64,000 nucleotides of DNA from an uncultured Verrucomicrobiota bacterium (GCA_937872895.1 CALMUP010000023.1:1-64000); one strand, 5' to 3'; counted from the first letter of the stretch, positions 9,010 through 18,541 are shown. The notes: generated by a model from the sequence alone, not told the origin. Numbers and translations: made by a program.

Positions 9010-11876
9010 TGACGAAACGCACCGTCATCCGCCGCATCCTGCTGCTCCTGCCGGCCCTCGCGCTCGCCGCCCTCGCCGCAACCGCATGGCGCTTCGTGCG
9101 CCACGAACCGACCCGGCTGGCGCTCGCCCACCGCATCCTCGCCACCGATCCGTCCGGTGCGCCACCGCGCTTTTCCATCGATGGCCTGCGCTGGCCCTCG
9201 CTGCACCACATCGCCGCCGATCGCGTGCGGTTGCATCATCCCGACGGAACCTGGCTGGAGGCGCGCGGCATCTCCGCGCACCTCGCCCTCCGGCCGCTGC
9301 TCCGCCGCACCGTATCCATCAACGAACTTCACCTGCTCGACCTCACGCTGAACGATCTTCCCGCCTCCACCGAGCCGCAGGAAGATCGTCCACCGTCCCC
9401 GTGGCGCTACGTGCTGCCGGTGGTCCGGGCGGAACGCCTGCACACGGAGGCCAAGGCGACCGGAACCGAACTCGTCGCCTCCGGGATCGAGGCCGCAGTG
9501 GATGCATCCGGGTCGTACGGCCACCTGCGCCTGCTGGCCCGCGAACTGACCGCGTTCGACGAGACCGTCAGTGTCCGGGGCGACATCGCCTGGGCGGACC
9601 GCACGGTGTCCGTGACCAACCTCGCCCTGACCACCCGCGCCGGCATCATCACCGGATCCGTACACACCGCCGATGGTCGCACCGAGGTCGCCGCGTCCGG
9701 GGCGGCGCTCGACCTCGCACCGCTCGCCGAACGCTTCAGCGATCCCACCCGCGGACGCCTCGACGCCACCGTCCTCCTGACCATCACGCCGGACAACCTG
9801 CAGATTCGCTGGAACGCCACGGCCATGGACCTGGCACGCGGCGCGGTCCGGATCCCGGCCCTGCAGGGCACCGGCGACCTCCAGCGCACCAACACCACCT
9901 GGATCGTGCGCGACGGCCGCCTGGCGGCCGATTCGATCACCCTCGGTACGACGACGCTGCACGCCACCACCGCGTTCCTGCGCCACGCGGACAACCGCCT
10001 GCTCATCGACGCCACCACCGCCGCCCCCGAACCCCTCGCGTTCAACCTGTCCGCGCGCGCCGGGGTCTCCACCACCAGCAACACCACCACGATCACCCTT
10101 GAATACGCCACCGGACACGTGCACGGGGCTGATGCCGTGCTGACCCGGCCCGCCACCGTGCGGCTTGCCGGAAATCGCTGGTCGCTCGACACCCTGGCCC
10201 TGCAGTGGCGCGACGCCACCCTGACCACCAAGGCCGCCTGGAACGGCAAGTTGAACTGGTCCGGCCAGTTGAACGACCTCCCGACCGGGGATCTTCCGTT
10301 GAAGGGACTGCGCGGCACCGCCAGGGCCGCATGGGAGATCCGCGACTTCCCCACCCACGCCAACGGACAACTCACCCTTCACCTCGAGGATGTGGCCACC
10401 GGCATCGAACGCATCGATTCGTGGGTGTCCGGGGATTTCAAGGCAAGCGCGCGGATTCGCACCGACCGCATCCTCGTCGAGGCGCAAAGCCACGGCGCCA
10501 CCAACCTTTCGCTTCTCGTCCACGCCTCCATCCCGGGTCGCTGGAGCAGCGGATCGCCGTGGTTCAACCGCACGGGCGATGCCCGCGGCTCCGCCCTCAT
10601 CCACGCCGAACTGAAGCCGCTGCTCGAACCCTACCTCGCCGAATGGCAGCAGGTCAGCGGGCAACTCAAGGCCTCGATCGGCCTCTCCGGGAACCCCACC
10701 GCACCTGCCATCACCGGCAACCTGGTCATCGCCAACGGATTCGTCGAGGACGTGGTCCGCGGCACCTCGGTGCGCGACCTGTCCGCGACGGCGACCATCG
10801 CCTCGCGCGACCACATCCACTGGACGGCGACCGCACGCGATGATGCCCAGGGCCACGTCACCCTCGACGGCGCCGCCATCCGTAATGCCGACGGCGAACT
10901 GGTGCTCGGCGCGGAAGCGGTCATCTCGCAGTTCATCCTCGGCCGTATGCTCGGCAACGACCTTCCCATCAATGGGCAACTCACCCTCCACGGCACCGGC
11001 GACGTGGCCCGGCTCGACGGCCAACTCGCCGTCGCGCCCATCACCGTGCGGCTTCCGCGCCAACTGCCCCCGTCGATCCGCACCATGCGCGTGGTCGAGC
11101 GGGGCGTTGAAGCACCTTCCTCCACCACCCCGGAACGATCGCGCCGCGCCTTCCCGCTCCACATCATCACCGACATCAAGTTATCCACACCCGAGGCGAT
11201 CCGCGTCAACGGCCGCCAACTGCGCAGCGAATGGCGGGGTCGCGGATGGATCTCCGGCGAAATCCCCGACCTCCGCCTCGGCGGCAGCATCACCCTGCAA
11301 CGCGGCTCGTTCATGTTCCTCGGCCGCCGCTTCCAGGTCCTGCGCGGCGACATCATCATTCCCTCCGGAGCGCGCACCACCACCCCCACGGTGTTCATCA
11401 CCGCCGAAACCCGGGCCAGCGGCGCCACCATCACCCTGAACGTCACCGGCTCGGCCGACGATCCGCAACTGACCCTCTCCTCGACCCCGCCCCTCGAACG
11501 CAACGAGATCGTCGCGCGCCTGCTCTTCGGGAAATCCGGCGACGCCGTCTCGCCGTTCCAGATCGCCTTCCTCGCCCACGCCCTCGATGTGCTGGATGGC
11601 GGCGGCCCGCTCCTTCAGCAGATCGACCGCGGCGAACGCACGCTCGGCCTCGACCAGATCGACATCAAACAGAGCGAGGAGTCGTCGGGCCTGCAGGCCG
11701 TGATCTTCGGGAAACGACTGCATGACCGCTTGTACTTCGAAGGCGAAATCGGCCTCGAACGGGAACCGGACGTGTTCGCGGTCGAGGCCGAACTGACCCC
11801 GACCCTGATCCTGCGCACCGAAACCAGCCCGCGGATCCGCGAAGGCATCAGCATCCAGTGGCGGCGCGACTACTGA
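9009..11876 (+). CDS. tamB: Translocation and assembly module protein TamB
   Basis: Inner-membrane-anchored periplasm-spanning protein of 955 residues, shorter than E. coli TamB. The N-terminus has one membrane segment (residues about 7-30, ILLLLPALALAALAATAW). A long beta-rich AsmA/VPS13-like repeat region follows. The C-terminal TamB domain (formerly DUF490) includes LRLGGSITLQRGSFMFLGRR, FQVLRGDIIIPSG, LTLSSTPPLERNEIVARLLF and the closing YFEGEIGLEREPDVFAVEAE. The ATG shares one base with the tamA stop (TGATG), so the pair is translationally coupled. TamB works with TamA in outer membrane protein assembly and, as a bridge-like protein, in phospholipid transport. Confidence 0.9.
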   Translation: MTKRTVIRRILLLLPALALAALAATAWRFVRHEPTRLALAHRILATDPSGAPPRFSIDGLRWPSLHHIAADRVRLHHPDGTWLEARGISAHLALRPLLRRTVSINELHLLDLTLNDLPASTEPQEDRPPSPWRYVLPVVRAERLHTEAKATGTELVASGIEAAVDASGSYGHLRLLARELTAFDETVSVRGDIAWADRTVSVTNLALTTRAGIITGSVHTADGRTEVAASGAALDLAPLAERFSDPTRGRLDATVLLTITPDNLQIRWNATAMDLARGAVRIPALQGTGDLQRTNTTWIVRDGRLAADSITLGTTTLHATTAFLRHADNRLLIDATTAAPEPLAFNLSARAGVSTTSNTTTITLEYATGHVHGADAVLTRPATVRLAGNRWSLDTLALQWRDATLTTKAAWNGKLNWSGQLNDLPTGDLPLKGLRGTARAAWEIRDFPTHANGQLTLHLEDVATGIERIDSWVSGDFKASARIRTDRILVEAQSHGATNLSLLVHASIPGRWSSGSPWFNRTGDARGSALIHAELKPLLEPYLAEWQQVSGQLKASIGLSGNPTAPAITGNLVIANGFVEDVVRGTSVRDLSATATIASRDHIHWTATARDDAQGHVTLDGAAIRNADGELVLGAEAVISQFILGRMLGNDLPINGQLTLHGTGDVARLDGQLAVAPITVRLPRQLPPSIRTMRVVERGVEAPSSTTPERSRRAFPLHIITDIKLSTPEAIRVNGRQLRSEWRGRGWISGEIPDLRLGGSITLQRGSFMFLGRRFQVLRGDIIIPSGARTTTPTVFITAETRASGATITLNVTGSADDPQLTLSSTPPLERNEIVARLLFGKSGDAVSPFQIAFLAHALDVLDGGGPLLQQIDRGERTLGLDQIDIKQSEESSGLQAVIFGKRLHDRLYFEGEIGLEREPDVFAVEAELTPTLILRTETSPRIREGISIQWRRDY

Positions 11877-11891
11877 CACGGAACCGTTGCC

Positions 11892-12176
11892 TCACGGCCG
11901 CGGGAAGGGCAAGGTTTTCTGGCGCCCGATGTACTCGCTGAAGTCCAGCCAGCTCATGTCCACGCCGAACGGGAGGATGGTGCCGGTGACCGGCAGCAGG
12001 AATGGTGACCAGAAGGCGCTGGTCATCCAGACCAGGTGATCGATGTCATCCGGCTGCCGGTATGGTCCTGGATGATCCAGGTAGAAATCATAGAGCATCG
12101 GACCGGCCGACACCGCGTTGATCGCAAATGCCACCAGCCCGACCACCACGTACCTGGTTGTCCTCGGCGAAGTCAT
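11892..12176 (-). CDS. Small hypothetical membrane protein
   Basis: A 94-residue protein beginning MTSPRTTRYVVVGLVAFAI, with a well-placed GGAG six bases before the ATG at 12176. It has one clear membrane segment at residues 9-27 and a second hydrophobic stretch around residues 53-70 (SAFWSPFLLPVTGTILPFG), so it may span the membrane twice. I recognise no family. It is convergent with tamB, 15 bp away, and divergent from the CsgG-like gene. A longer open frame reaches 12458, but that part overlaps the divergent gene and is low-complexity Arg-rich sequence, so it is rejected. Confidence 0.6.
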   Translation of the reverse strand: MTSPRTTRYVVVGLVAFAINAVSAGPMLYDFYLDHPGPYRQPDDIDHLVWMTSAFWSPFLLPVTGTILPFGVDMSWLDFSEYIGRQKTLPFPRP

Positions 12177-12333
12177 CCATGTCTCCGGCCACAATCTACG
12201 CGCCCCCCCGCCACGCGACAACATCCATCGAAGACCAGCCAGCCACGGGGTGACCCTTCGCCGCAACCGGGCCGGCCTCCTCCATGTTCCCGGCCCAGAC
12301 TTTGCTTGTTCCCGGCTGGTACTTGAGGCAACA

Positions 12334-13320
12334 ATGGCCACCATGTCCAGACCGACCCAACGCACCCGCGTGCCCATCCTGGTCGCATCCGCCCTCTTCG
12401 CGGCGGCTGCCGTGGCGGCCACCGGGTGCGCCAGCACCGAGAAACGGCAGAGCGACACCTATTCGGTCGGCCTCTTCCGCTCCACCCCGCGGCTGAAACC
12501 GGTGGTCGCGGTCATGGACTTCGAGAACCGCTCCGGCTATTCCGGCCAATGGAACCTCGGCAGCGGCATGGCCGACCTGCTGAACGCCGAACTGCTCGAA
12601 TCCTCCCGCATCGTCGTGCTCGAACGCCAGCACCTCGGCGATGTCCTCAACGAACTGAACCTGCAGGGCGGCGACCTGTTCCGCCCCGAAGGCCGCGCCG
12701 CCCGCGGCCGGCTCAAGAACGCACAGTTCCTGATCCGCGGCGTGATCACCGACTTCACCGTGACCGACGACACCTCCGGCTGGTTCAGCACCGACTCCGT
12801 CAGCCTGCGCGCCGGCAGCTCGCGCGCCCGCGTGGCCATCGCGATCCGCGTGTACGACGTCGAGAACGGCCAGGTCATCACCACCATCAAGACCGACGCC
12901 GACGCCTCGGCAGGCGGCTTCGGCGGCTCGGTGAAGTACCAGGAGCTCTCCTTCGGCGCCGACTCCTATTTCCGCACCCCGCTCGGCCGCGCCACCGAAC
13001 GCGCCATCGGCAAGGCGGTGAAGAAACTGCTGGTCGATCTCCCGGCCCGCCCCTGGGAACCGCGCGTCGCCGACGTGGACGGGGCCTCCGTGTTCCTGAA
13101 CGGCGGCGACAACACCGGTTTCGAACCCGGCCAGGTCTACCTCGTCCGCGGGGCCGGCCGCACCGTCACCGACCCCGACACCGGCAACGTGCTCGACACC
13201 CTGCCCGGCGGCGTGCTCGGCAAACTCGTCGTCGAAACCGTCACCGCCACCGCCGCCCAGGGCCGCCTCGTCGAAGGCAGCGCCAGCCGCGGCGACTTCC
13301 TCGAACGCATCACCCCCTGA
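12334..13320 (+). CDS. CsgG-family lipoprotein
   Basis: Exported protein of 328 residues with an N-terminal signal and a probable lipobox (AATGC, Cys about residue 32). The mature part matches the curli assembly/transport component CsgG family: LKPVVAVMDFENRSGYSGQW, LLNAELLESSRIVVLERQHL, RLKNAQFLIRGVITDFTV and a region around AIRVYDVENGQVI. Family members form outer membrane or periplasmic complexes; true CsgG is a secretion pore for curli. No csgA/B/E/F genes are near, so a curli role is not supported, and this is one of the many CsgG-domain lipoproteins of unknown function. The extra C-terminal about 95 residues resemble a small beta domain (EPGQVYLVRG). A GAGG lies 5 bases before the ATG. 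It is followed closely by rdgB. Confidence 0.87.
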   Translation: MATMSRPTQRTRVPILVASALFAAAAVAATGCASTEKRQSDTYSVGLFRSTPRLKPVVAVMDFENRSGYSGQWNLGSGMADLLNAELLESSRIVVLERQHLGDVLNELNLQGGDLFRPEGRAARGRLKNAQFLIRGVITDFTVTDDTSGWFSTDSVSLRAGSSRARVAIAIRVYDVENGQVITTIKTDADASAGGFGGSVKYQELSFGADSYFRTPLGRATERAIGKAVKKLLVDLPARPWEPRVADVDGASVFLNGGDNTGFEPGQVYLVRGAGRTVTDPDTGNVLDTLPGGVLGKLVVETVTATAAQGRLVEGSASRGDFLERITP

Positions 13321-13325
13321 ACCCC

Positions 13326-13919
13326 ATGCGCCTGGTCATCGCCACCCGCAACCGCCACAAGCTCGACGAGATCCGCGCGATCCTCGACCAGCCCACCCTG
13401 GAGCTGCTGAGCTCCTTCGACTTCCCCGGCGTACCCGACGTCGAGGAGACCGGCACCACCTTCGAGGAGAATGCCGCCCTGAAGGCCCGCGCCCTCGCCA
13501 CCGCCACCGGACTGTGGGCCATGGGCGACGACTCCGGCCTCGAGGTGGACGCGCTCGGCGGCGCCCCCGGCGTGTACTCCGCCCGCTACGCCGGCCTGCC
13601 CGCCGTGGACTACGCCGCAAACAACCGCAAGCTGCTCGCCGCCCTCGCCGGCCAACCCGACCGCCGCGCCCGCTTCCGCACCGTGCTCGCCCTCGCCGCC
13701 CCGGACGGCCGCCTGTTCACGTGCGAAGGCACCTGCCCCGGCACCATCGCCGACGCCCCGCGCGGCGAAGGCGGCTTCGGATACGATCCGCTGTTCATCC
13801 CGGACGGTTCCACCCTCGCCTTCGCGGAGATGCCCGCCGCGGAGAAAAACCGCATCTCCCACCGCGGCCGCGCCCTCGCCGCGGCCGCGATCGCATGGAA
13901 ACATCTTTTCCAAGATTGA
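13326..13919 (+). CDS. rdgB: dITP/XTP pyrophosphatase (RdgB/HAM1)
   Basis: Cytoplasmic house-cleaning enzyme of 197 residues that hydrolyses non-canonical purine nucleoside triphosphates (dITP, XTP) to monophosphates and pyrophosphate, keeping them out of DNA. Family motifs are complete: N-terminal LVIATRNRHKLDEIRAIL, TTFEENAALKA, the DDSGLEVDALGGAPGVYSAR segment with the metal-binding aspartates, GEGGFGYDPLFIP and the C-terminal KNRISHRGRAL. It starts five bases after the preceding stop and is followed 31 bp later by recN, giving a DNA-maintenance pair. Confidence 0.96.
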   Translation: MRLVIATRNRHKLDEIRAILDQPTLELLSSFDFPGVPDVEETGTTFEENAALKARALATATGLWAMGDDSGLEVDALGGAPGVYSARYAGLPAVDYAANNRKLLAALAGQPDRRARFRTVLALAAPDGRLFTCEGTCPGTIADAPRGEGGFGYDPLFIPDGSTLAFAEMPAAEKNRISHRGRALAAAAIAWKHLFQD

Positions 13920-13950
13920 TCGCCCAGCACCGCTTGGTTATCGTGCGCGC

Positions 13951-15612
13951 ATGCTCGTCCGCCTTTCCGTCAAAAACCTCGCGCTGGTGGAAAAACTCGC
14001 CATCGATTTCGAACCGGGACTGAATGTCATCACCGGCGAAACCGGCGCGGGCAAGTCCATCCTCATCGGCGCCCTCGGCATGCTGCTCGGTGAACGCGCC
14101 GACAAGAAGATCATCCGCACCGGCGAGGAAACCTGCTCCGCCGAGGCCGTGCTCGACCTCGCCGATCCCGCCCCCGTCAACGACCTGCTCGCCAACCTCG
14201 GCCTCGAAGCCTGCGAAGGCGGCCAGCTCATCGTGCGCCGCGTGGTCAAGGCGAGCGGCGCGAACCAGCAGACCATCAACGACAGCCCCGTCACCATCCA
14301 GGCCCTCAAGCAACTCGGCGAACTGCTGGTGGACATGCACGGCCCCCACGACCACCAGTCGCTGCTGAACCGCGGCACCCAGCTCGCCATCCTCGACGCC
14401 TACGGGCGCACCGACAAGGAACGCGACGCCTACACCGCCGCATGGACCGCGCTGCAGGCCCTCGAGGAACGCATCGCGGCGCTCCGCGACGACGGCGGCG
14501 ATGTCGAGGGGCAGATCGACCTGCTCCAGTTCCGCATCAAGGAGATCGAGGCCATCGCCCCGGTCGAGGGCGAGGAGGAGCAGGTCATCCAGGAACACAC
14601 CACGGTCAGCAACGCCCAACGCATCCGCGAACTCGGCGAAGGCGTGACCGGCGGCCTGACCGAAAGCGAAGGCGCCGCCTTCGACGCCCTCGCTGCGGTG
14701 CAGCGCCACCTCGACGAACTGGCCGACCTGCTGCCCGACGCCGTGGCCTGGCGCGACGAGGCCCGCACCCTTGCCATCGGGATCAAGGAACTGTCCGCCT
14801 CGGTGGCCAGCCGGCTCGAGGCGATCGAGACCGATCCCGCCCGCCTCGAATGGCTCGAGCAACGCATGGCCGCCTACGCGAAACTGCGCCGCAAGTACGG
14901 CGGCTCGGTCAGCGAGGCCCTCGCCCAGCTCGCCACCGCGCACCAACGGTTGTCCGACCTCCAGAACCGCGGCGAAACCCTCGCCCGCCTCGAGGGCGAA
15001 CAGCAGGCCGCGCAGCGCGCCGTGCAGGCCGCCGGCTCGACCCTGCGGAGCAAGCGCGCCAAGGCGGCGGAGAAACTCGCCAAGGAAATCACCACCCACC
15101 TGCGCGACCTCGGCTTCGCCCACGGCGTCTTCAGCGTCGAGTTGTCCGAAGCCGAACCGCGCGCCTCCGGCCTTGACGAGGTCAATTTCGGTTTCGCCCC
15201 CAACCTCGGCGAACAGAAGAAACCCCTGCGCGACATCGCCTCCAGCGGCGAGATCTCGCGCGTCATGCTCGCCACCAAGGCGGTGCTCGCCGCGCACGAC
15301 CGGATCCCGGTGCTGGTCTTCGACGAGGTTGATGCGAACGTCGGCGGCGAGATGGGCAACGCCATCGGCAAGAAACTCCGCACCCTCGCCGACGCCCGCC
15401 AGGTCGTCTGCATCACCCACCTGCCACAGGTCGCCGCCCGCGGCACCACCCACTTCGCGGTCAGGAAACACGTGCGCGACCAGCGCACCGTCTCGCAGGT
15501 GGACAAACTCGACAAGGACCAGCGCGTCGAGGAGATCGCCCGCATGCTCGGCGGCCGCGACGTCACCTCCGCCGTGCTCACCCACGCCCGCGAACTCATC
15601 GCCGCCCGCTGA
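13951..15612 (+). CDS. recN: DNA repair protein RecN
   Basis: SMC-like ATPase of 553 residues, the usual RecN length, acting in recombinational repair of double-strand breaks. The N-terminal half-domain has the Walker A motif GETGAGKS (residues 29-36). Two long coiled-coil regions are interrupted by a short hinge. The C-terminal half has the ABC signature region SSGEISRVMLATKAVLA and Walker B PVLVFDEVDANVGG. RecN-specific segments include VDMHGPHDHQSLLN and CITHLPQVAARGTTHF. In many bacteria recN is SOS-induced; I did not find a convincing LexA box in the 31-bp gap upstream. Confidence 0.97.
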   Translation: MLVRLSVKNLALVEKLAIDFEPGLNVITGETGAGKSILIGALGMLLGERADKKIIRTGEETCSAEAVLDLADPAPVNDLLANLGLEACEGGQLIVRRVVKASGANQQTINDSPVTIQALKQLGELLVDMHGPHDHQSLLNRGTQLAILDAYGRTDKERDAYTAAWTALQALEERIAALRDDGGDVEGQIDLLQFRIKEIEAIAPVEGEEEQVIQEHTTVSNAQRIRELGEGVTGGLTESEGAAFDALAAVQRHLDELADLLPDAVAWRDEARTLAIGIKELSASVASRLEAIETDPARLEWLEQRMAAYAKLRRKYGGSVSEALAQLATAHQRLSDLQNRGETLARLEGEQQAAQRAVQAAGSTLRSKRAKAAEKLAKEITTHLRDLGFAHGVFSVELSEAEPRASGLDEVNFGFAPNLGEQKKPLRDIASSGEISRVMLATKAVLAAHDRIPVLVFDEVDANVGGEMGNAIGKKLRTLADARQVVCITHLPQVAARGTTHFAVRKHVRDQRTVSQVDKLDKDQRVEEIARMLGGRDVTSAVLTHARELIAAR

Positions 15613-15626
15613 GCCGGGGATCCGGG

Positions 15627-17300
15627 ATGCGACACGGGGATGAGGACATTCGCCTGCGCCGTGCGGCGGCCTGGTGGACGCACGATTATCCGCCACTCGA
15701 CGGCCGTATCCGTGCCCTGTTCTACGGCCTGATGCTCATCCTCGGGCACCAGGCCTTCACCCACGACATCCCGCAACGCGTGGCCACCTGTCCGCCCGCG
15801 TGGTTCCAGCCGGTCGGACTGGCCACCTGGTTTTTCGGCGCGATGGATCCCCTGGAAGTCAGCGCGTGGCTCAGCCGCCTGGCCCCCTGGTTGACCGGGG
15901 CATGGATCGGCGCGGCGGTCGGAGTCTGCGGGCGCTGGCCCGGCTTGGTGGCGGGCGGCATCATGCTGTATGCCTGGGGTGCACACCAGGGGTGTTCCGG
16001 CACGGGCCACGTCTGGCATCTGCCGATGATGGCCTGCCTGATCCTGGGATGCCTCAACCAGCCTGACCGCTATTCGCTTGATGCGGTCTTGCGCCGGCGT
16101 TGGGCCTGGTGGCCGTTTCGTCCGGCGGCAACCGCGGGCGCGAGGTCCGGGTATGCCCGCAAACTTGTCCTCCTGTGTGCGGTGCTGGTTCTCTTCTCGG
16201 CAGGTGTATCGAAGGTGGCGGAGGCGGGATGGCGCTGGGCGGACGGCGCGGCGCTCACCTTTTACCTGGAGGAGTTCGCGGCACCGAAGGGCTCCATCGG
16301 ACAGGTCATGCACGGGTTCATCCTCGCGCATCCGGAGACGATCCGGTGGTTGTCGGGGTGGACATTGGCGCTCGAGCTGGGCGCGCCGTTGATGCTGCTC
16401 TATCCGCGGAGCCGGAACCTGTTCCTGCTCCAGGCGATGGTGTTCCACCTCGGCATCTACCTGCTGATGACCCCGCGGTACTTCCCCCAGATGGCAGTAT
16501 ATACATTGTTGATACGTTGGGGGCGGCGTGCGCCGGCGGAGATCGGCGGCGGGTCGCGATGGGGCACTGTCGCGCTGGCGGGTTTCCCGTGGTTGCTGGT
16601 CGTGTTGTGGGCGGTTCCGGTTCTGCGCCAGCGTGAATATTTTCCGTTGTCGCACATTCCGATGTACAGCACGCGGGTCACGGATACGCGGATAAACCGG
16701 ACGCCGCGCGCCTGGTTCCACGACCTGGACCGCCTGCAGGAGCTGGTCCGCGCTCACGCGCACCCCGACGATCTGCCGTGGTGGACGATGTATGAGCTGG
16801 GCGAGCGGTTTCAGTTGGTCGGATGGCAGGGCGAGCGGATTGAACCCTGCGCGGCGGGGGCTTTGGATCGTTGCGTCAACCGGTTCCTGTGGCAAAAGCG
16901 GATCGTGTACGCCTTGCTGCACGACCTCCGGACCACCGAGGCCGCGGCCCATGGTCACTTCCCCTCCGTCCAGCAGGCGCTCGCGGCGCTCGGTCCAGCC
17001 CTCTGGGCGGACCCGGCCCACCAATCCCTCGACGGCCTCGCCCTGGTCTGGCACGGAATCCGCCCCACGATCCTCGCCACGCTCCCCTCCCCCCGGAGGG
17101 GTCAGTCCTCACTATTTGCACAAACCGCGCAGGCGGCAACCGGGGCGCGGCGGCAGCCAGGGTTGCCTGCGGGCGCGGAAGAAGCGGTGGTCATTGGCCA
17201 GGGCATGCGTGGTGATGTCGCGTTGTCCGGGAAAGCGTTGGGCTGGCCGCCGATAGCGGATTGGCCACTCCACGCCGATAACCGCTCAATTAGTAGGTGA
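15627..17300 (+). CDS. HTTM-domain polytopic membrane protein
   Basis: Membrane protein of 557 residues with several hydrophobic segments between about residues 30 and 340. The segment VLFSAGVSKVAEAGWRWADG followed by AALTFYL is the hallmark of the HTTM domain, which is related to vitamin K-dependent gamma-carboxylase. A soluble region with HIPMYSTR follows. The bacterial function of the family is mostly unknown. The last roughly 60 residues look non-conserved. The reading frame runs 11 bp into the end of the convergent beta-helix gene, so the original stop may have been lost by a frameshift. The gene starts 14 bp after recN with a GGGG-rich site, but a functional link to recN is not implied. 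Confidence 0.8.
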   Translation: MRHGDEDIRLRRAAAWWTHDYPPLDGRIRALFYGLMLILGHQAFTHDIPQRVATCPPAWFQPVGLATWFFGAMDPLEVSAWLSRLAPWLTGAWIGAAVGVCGRWPGLVAGGIMLYAWGAHQGCSGTGHVWHLPMMACLILGCLNQPDRYSLDAVLRRRWAWWPFRPAATAGARSGYARKLVLLCAVLVLFSAGVSKVAEAGWRWADGAALTFYLEEFAAPKGSIGQVMHGFILAHPETIRWLSGWTLALELGAPLMLLYPRSRNLFLLQAMVFHLGIYLLMTPRYFPQMAVYTLLIRWGRRAPAEIGGGSRWGTVALAGFPWLLVVLWAVPVLRQREYFPLSHIPMYSTRVTDTRINRTPRAWFHDLDRLQELVRAHAHPDDLPWWTMYELGERFQLVGWQGERIEPCAAGALDRCVNRFLWQKRIVYALLHDLRTTEAAAHGHFPSVQQALAALGPALWADPAHQSLDGLALVWHGIRPTILATLPSPRRGQSSLFAQTAQAATGARRQPGLPAGAEEAVVIGQGMRGDVALSGKALGWPPIADWPLHADNRSISR

Positions 17301-18519
17301 TATTCGCCCACGGGCTGGTGGCGATGCCGGCCGGGTCCTGGGGCCCGACGTCGTTGCCGCCCCCGTCACTGATGGCCGTTCCATTGCCTCGCAGTGAATT
17401 CTTGAAGACCGTATTCCCGCCCGAGAGCAACCAAAGTCCCTTGTCCGCGTTGGAGGTGATGTGATTGCCTTCGATGCGGTTGCTGCTGCCATACACCGCG
17501 ATACCGCCCTCGTTGTTGCCGGCGCCGTTGAGATCGACGACGTTGTCGAGGACGGCGCACCCGCTGTGGACCAGAATGCCCGCCTGTTGATTGGCCCGCA
17601 CGATGCAGTCCCGCACGAGTCCGCCGTTAAAAAGAAAAATGCCGCGCTGGCCGCTGGCCGCCACGGTGGTTCGCTCCACCGAAACCTCGTTGTCCCCGTA
17701 GATGCCCTCCTGCACGGAATGGCGGATCGAGCAGCCGGAAATACGCGTTCCGTTGCCGACCACGGCCCCGGCCCGGTTGTACAGCAGCGTCAAATTCTCC
17801 AGGAGACCACCCTGATAGGAGAATACGCCATAGATCTGGTTGGACTCGGCGCTGCTGTTTCGAAGCACCGAGCCCTGCTCCAGGACAAACCCGGCCCCCG
17901 CGTTCCCCGAACTGTGGCACGCCTCGATCACGGATCCCGAACCCACCACCAGCCCATGCTTCTGGTTGCCCTGGAACACGCTGTCGATCACCCGGCTTCC
18001 GGCGCCCACGACGACACCGTCACCACTCAAACTCTGGTAGAACTTGCTATTCAGAATCTGGGCATTCGCCCCCGCCACCACACCGGTACGCGAAGCATTC
18101 GATATCTCGACCTGCTCAAGCCTGACGCCCTCCATAAGCGGCGCATAGACGGCGTGTTTTCCCAACAAGATCAAACCGTTCTTGATGGTCAACGAACTCA
18201 GGCCCAACGCCTGGCAATATATGGTGTCCGTGCCGCCGAAGTTGATGATCGTGTAGCCGTTCAGATCAATCGTAACCCCGCCGACAAACACCTGGATGGC
18301 GGGTTGGTTGGTGAAGGAATAGGCCAGATTGCCGGTCAGGTAATACGAGCCCGGCGAAAAAACGGAAAACGGCAGGTTCGTGATCGGGATACGCGGCTCG
18401 ATTTGATCCAGCGTCTTCATGGTCGGCGCGGGCGCGCCGGGCGGGGTGAGCGGGCCCTGGGCCTGGACCGCCGTGGCGGCCGCCAGTAGGAACAGGAGCA
18501 TTGGATGGGTGTTCTTCAT
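17290..18519 (-). CDS. Secreted right-handed beta-helix repeat protein A
   Basis: Exported protein of 409 residues. The signal peptide (LLFLLAAATAVQA) is followed by a signature shared with the neighbouring gene: QGPLTPPGAPAPTMKTLDQI. Then comes a domain with SPGSYYLTGNL and GGVTIDLNGYTI. The rest is a chain of parallel beta-helix coils with repeated turns such as GVVAGANAQILNSKF, GVVVGAGSRVIDSVF and GLVVGSGSVIEACHS. This is the pectate-lyase/NosD-like right-handed helix fold used by polysaccharide-degrading or surface-binding proteins; no catalytic residues can be assigned by eye. It lies 22 bp after its paralog at 18542-19858 and is probably co-transcribed with it. Confidence 0.88.
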   Translation of the reverse strand: MKNTHPMLLFLLAAATAVQAQGPLTPPGAPAPTMKTLDQIEPRIPITNLPFSVFSPGSYYLTGNLAYSFTNQPAIQVFVGGVTIDLNGYTIINFGGTDTIYCQALGLSSLTIKNGLILLGKHAVYAPLMEGVRLEQVEISNASRTGVVAGANAQILNSKFYQSLSGDGVVVGAGSRVIDSVFQGNQKHGLVVGSGSVIEACHSSGNAGAGFVLEQGSVLRNSSAESNQIYGVFSYQGGLLENLTLLYNRAGAVVGNGTRISGCSIRHSVQEGIYGDNEVSVERTTVAASGQRGIFLFNGGLVRDCIVRANQQAGILVHSGCAVLDNVVDLNGAGNNEGGIAVYGSSNRIEGNHITSNADKGLWLLSGGNTVFKNSLRGNGTAISDGGGNDVGPQDPAGIATSPWANITY

Positions 18520-18541
18520 TCGATGGGAGTCCTTTCGCTTG

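Noticed and set aside
12177-12458. N-terminal extension of the small membrane protein to 12458
   Set aside because: It overlaps the divergent CsgG-like gene, is low-complexity and Arg-rich, and a good ribosome site exists at the shorter start.
12334-13320. Curli secretion locus
   Set aside because: Only a CsgG-like lipoprotein is present; no csgA, csgB, csgE or csgF genes were seen.
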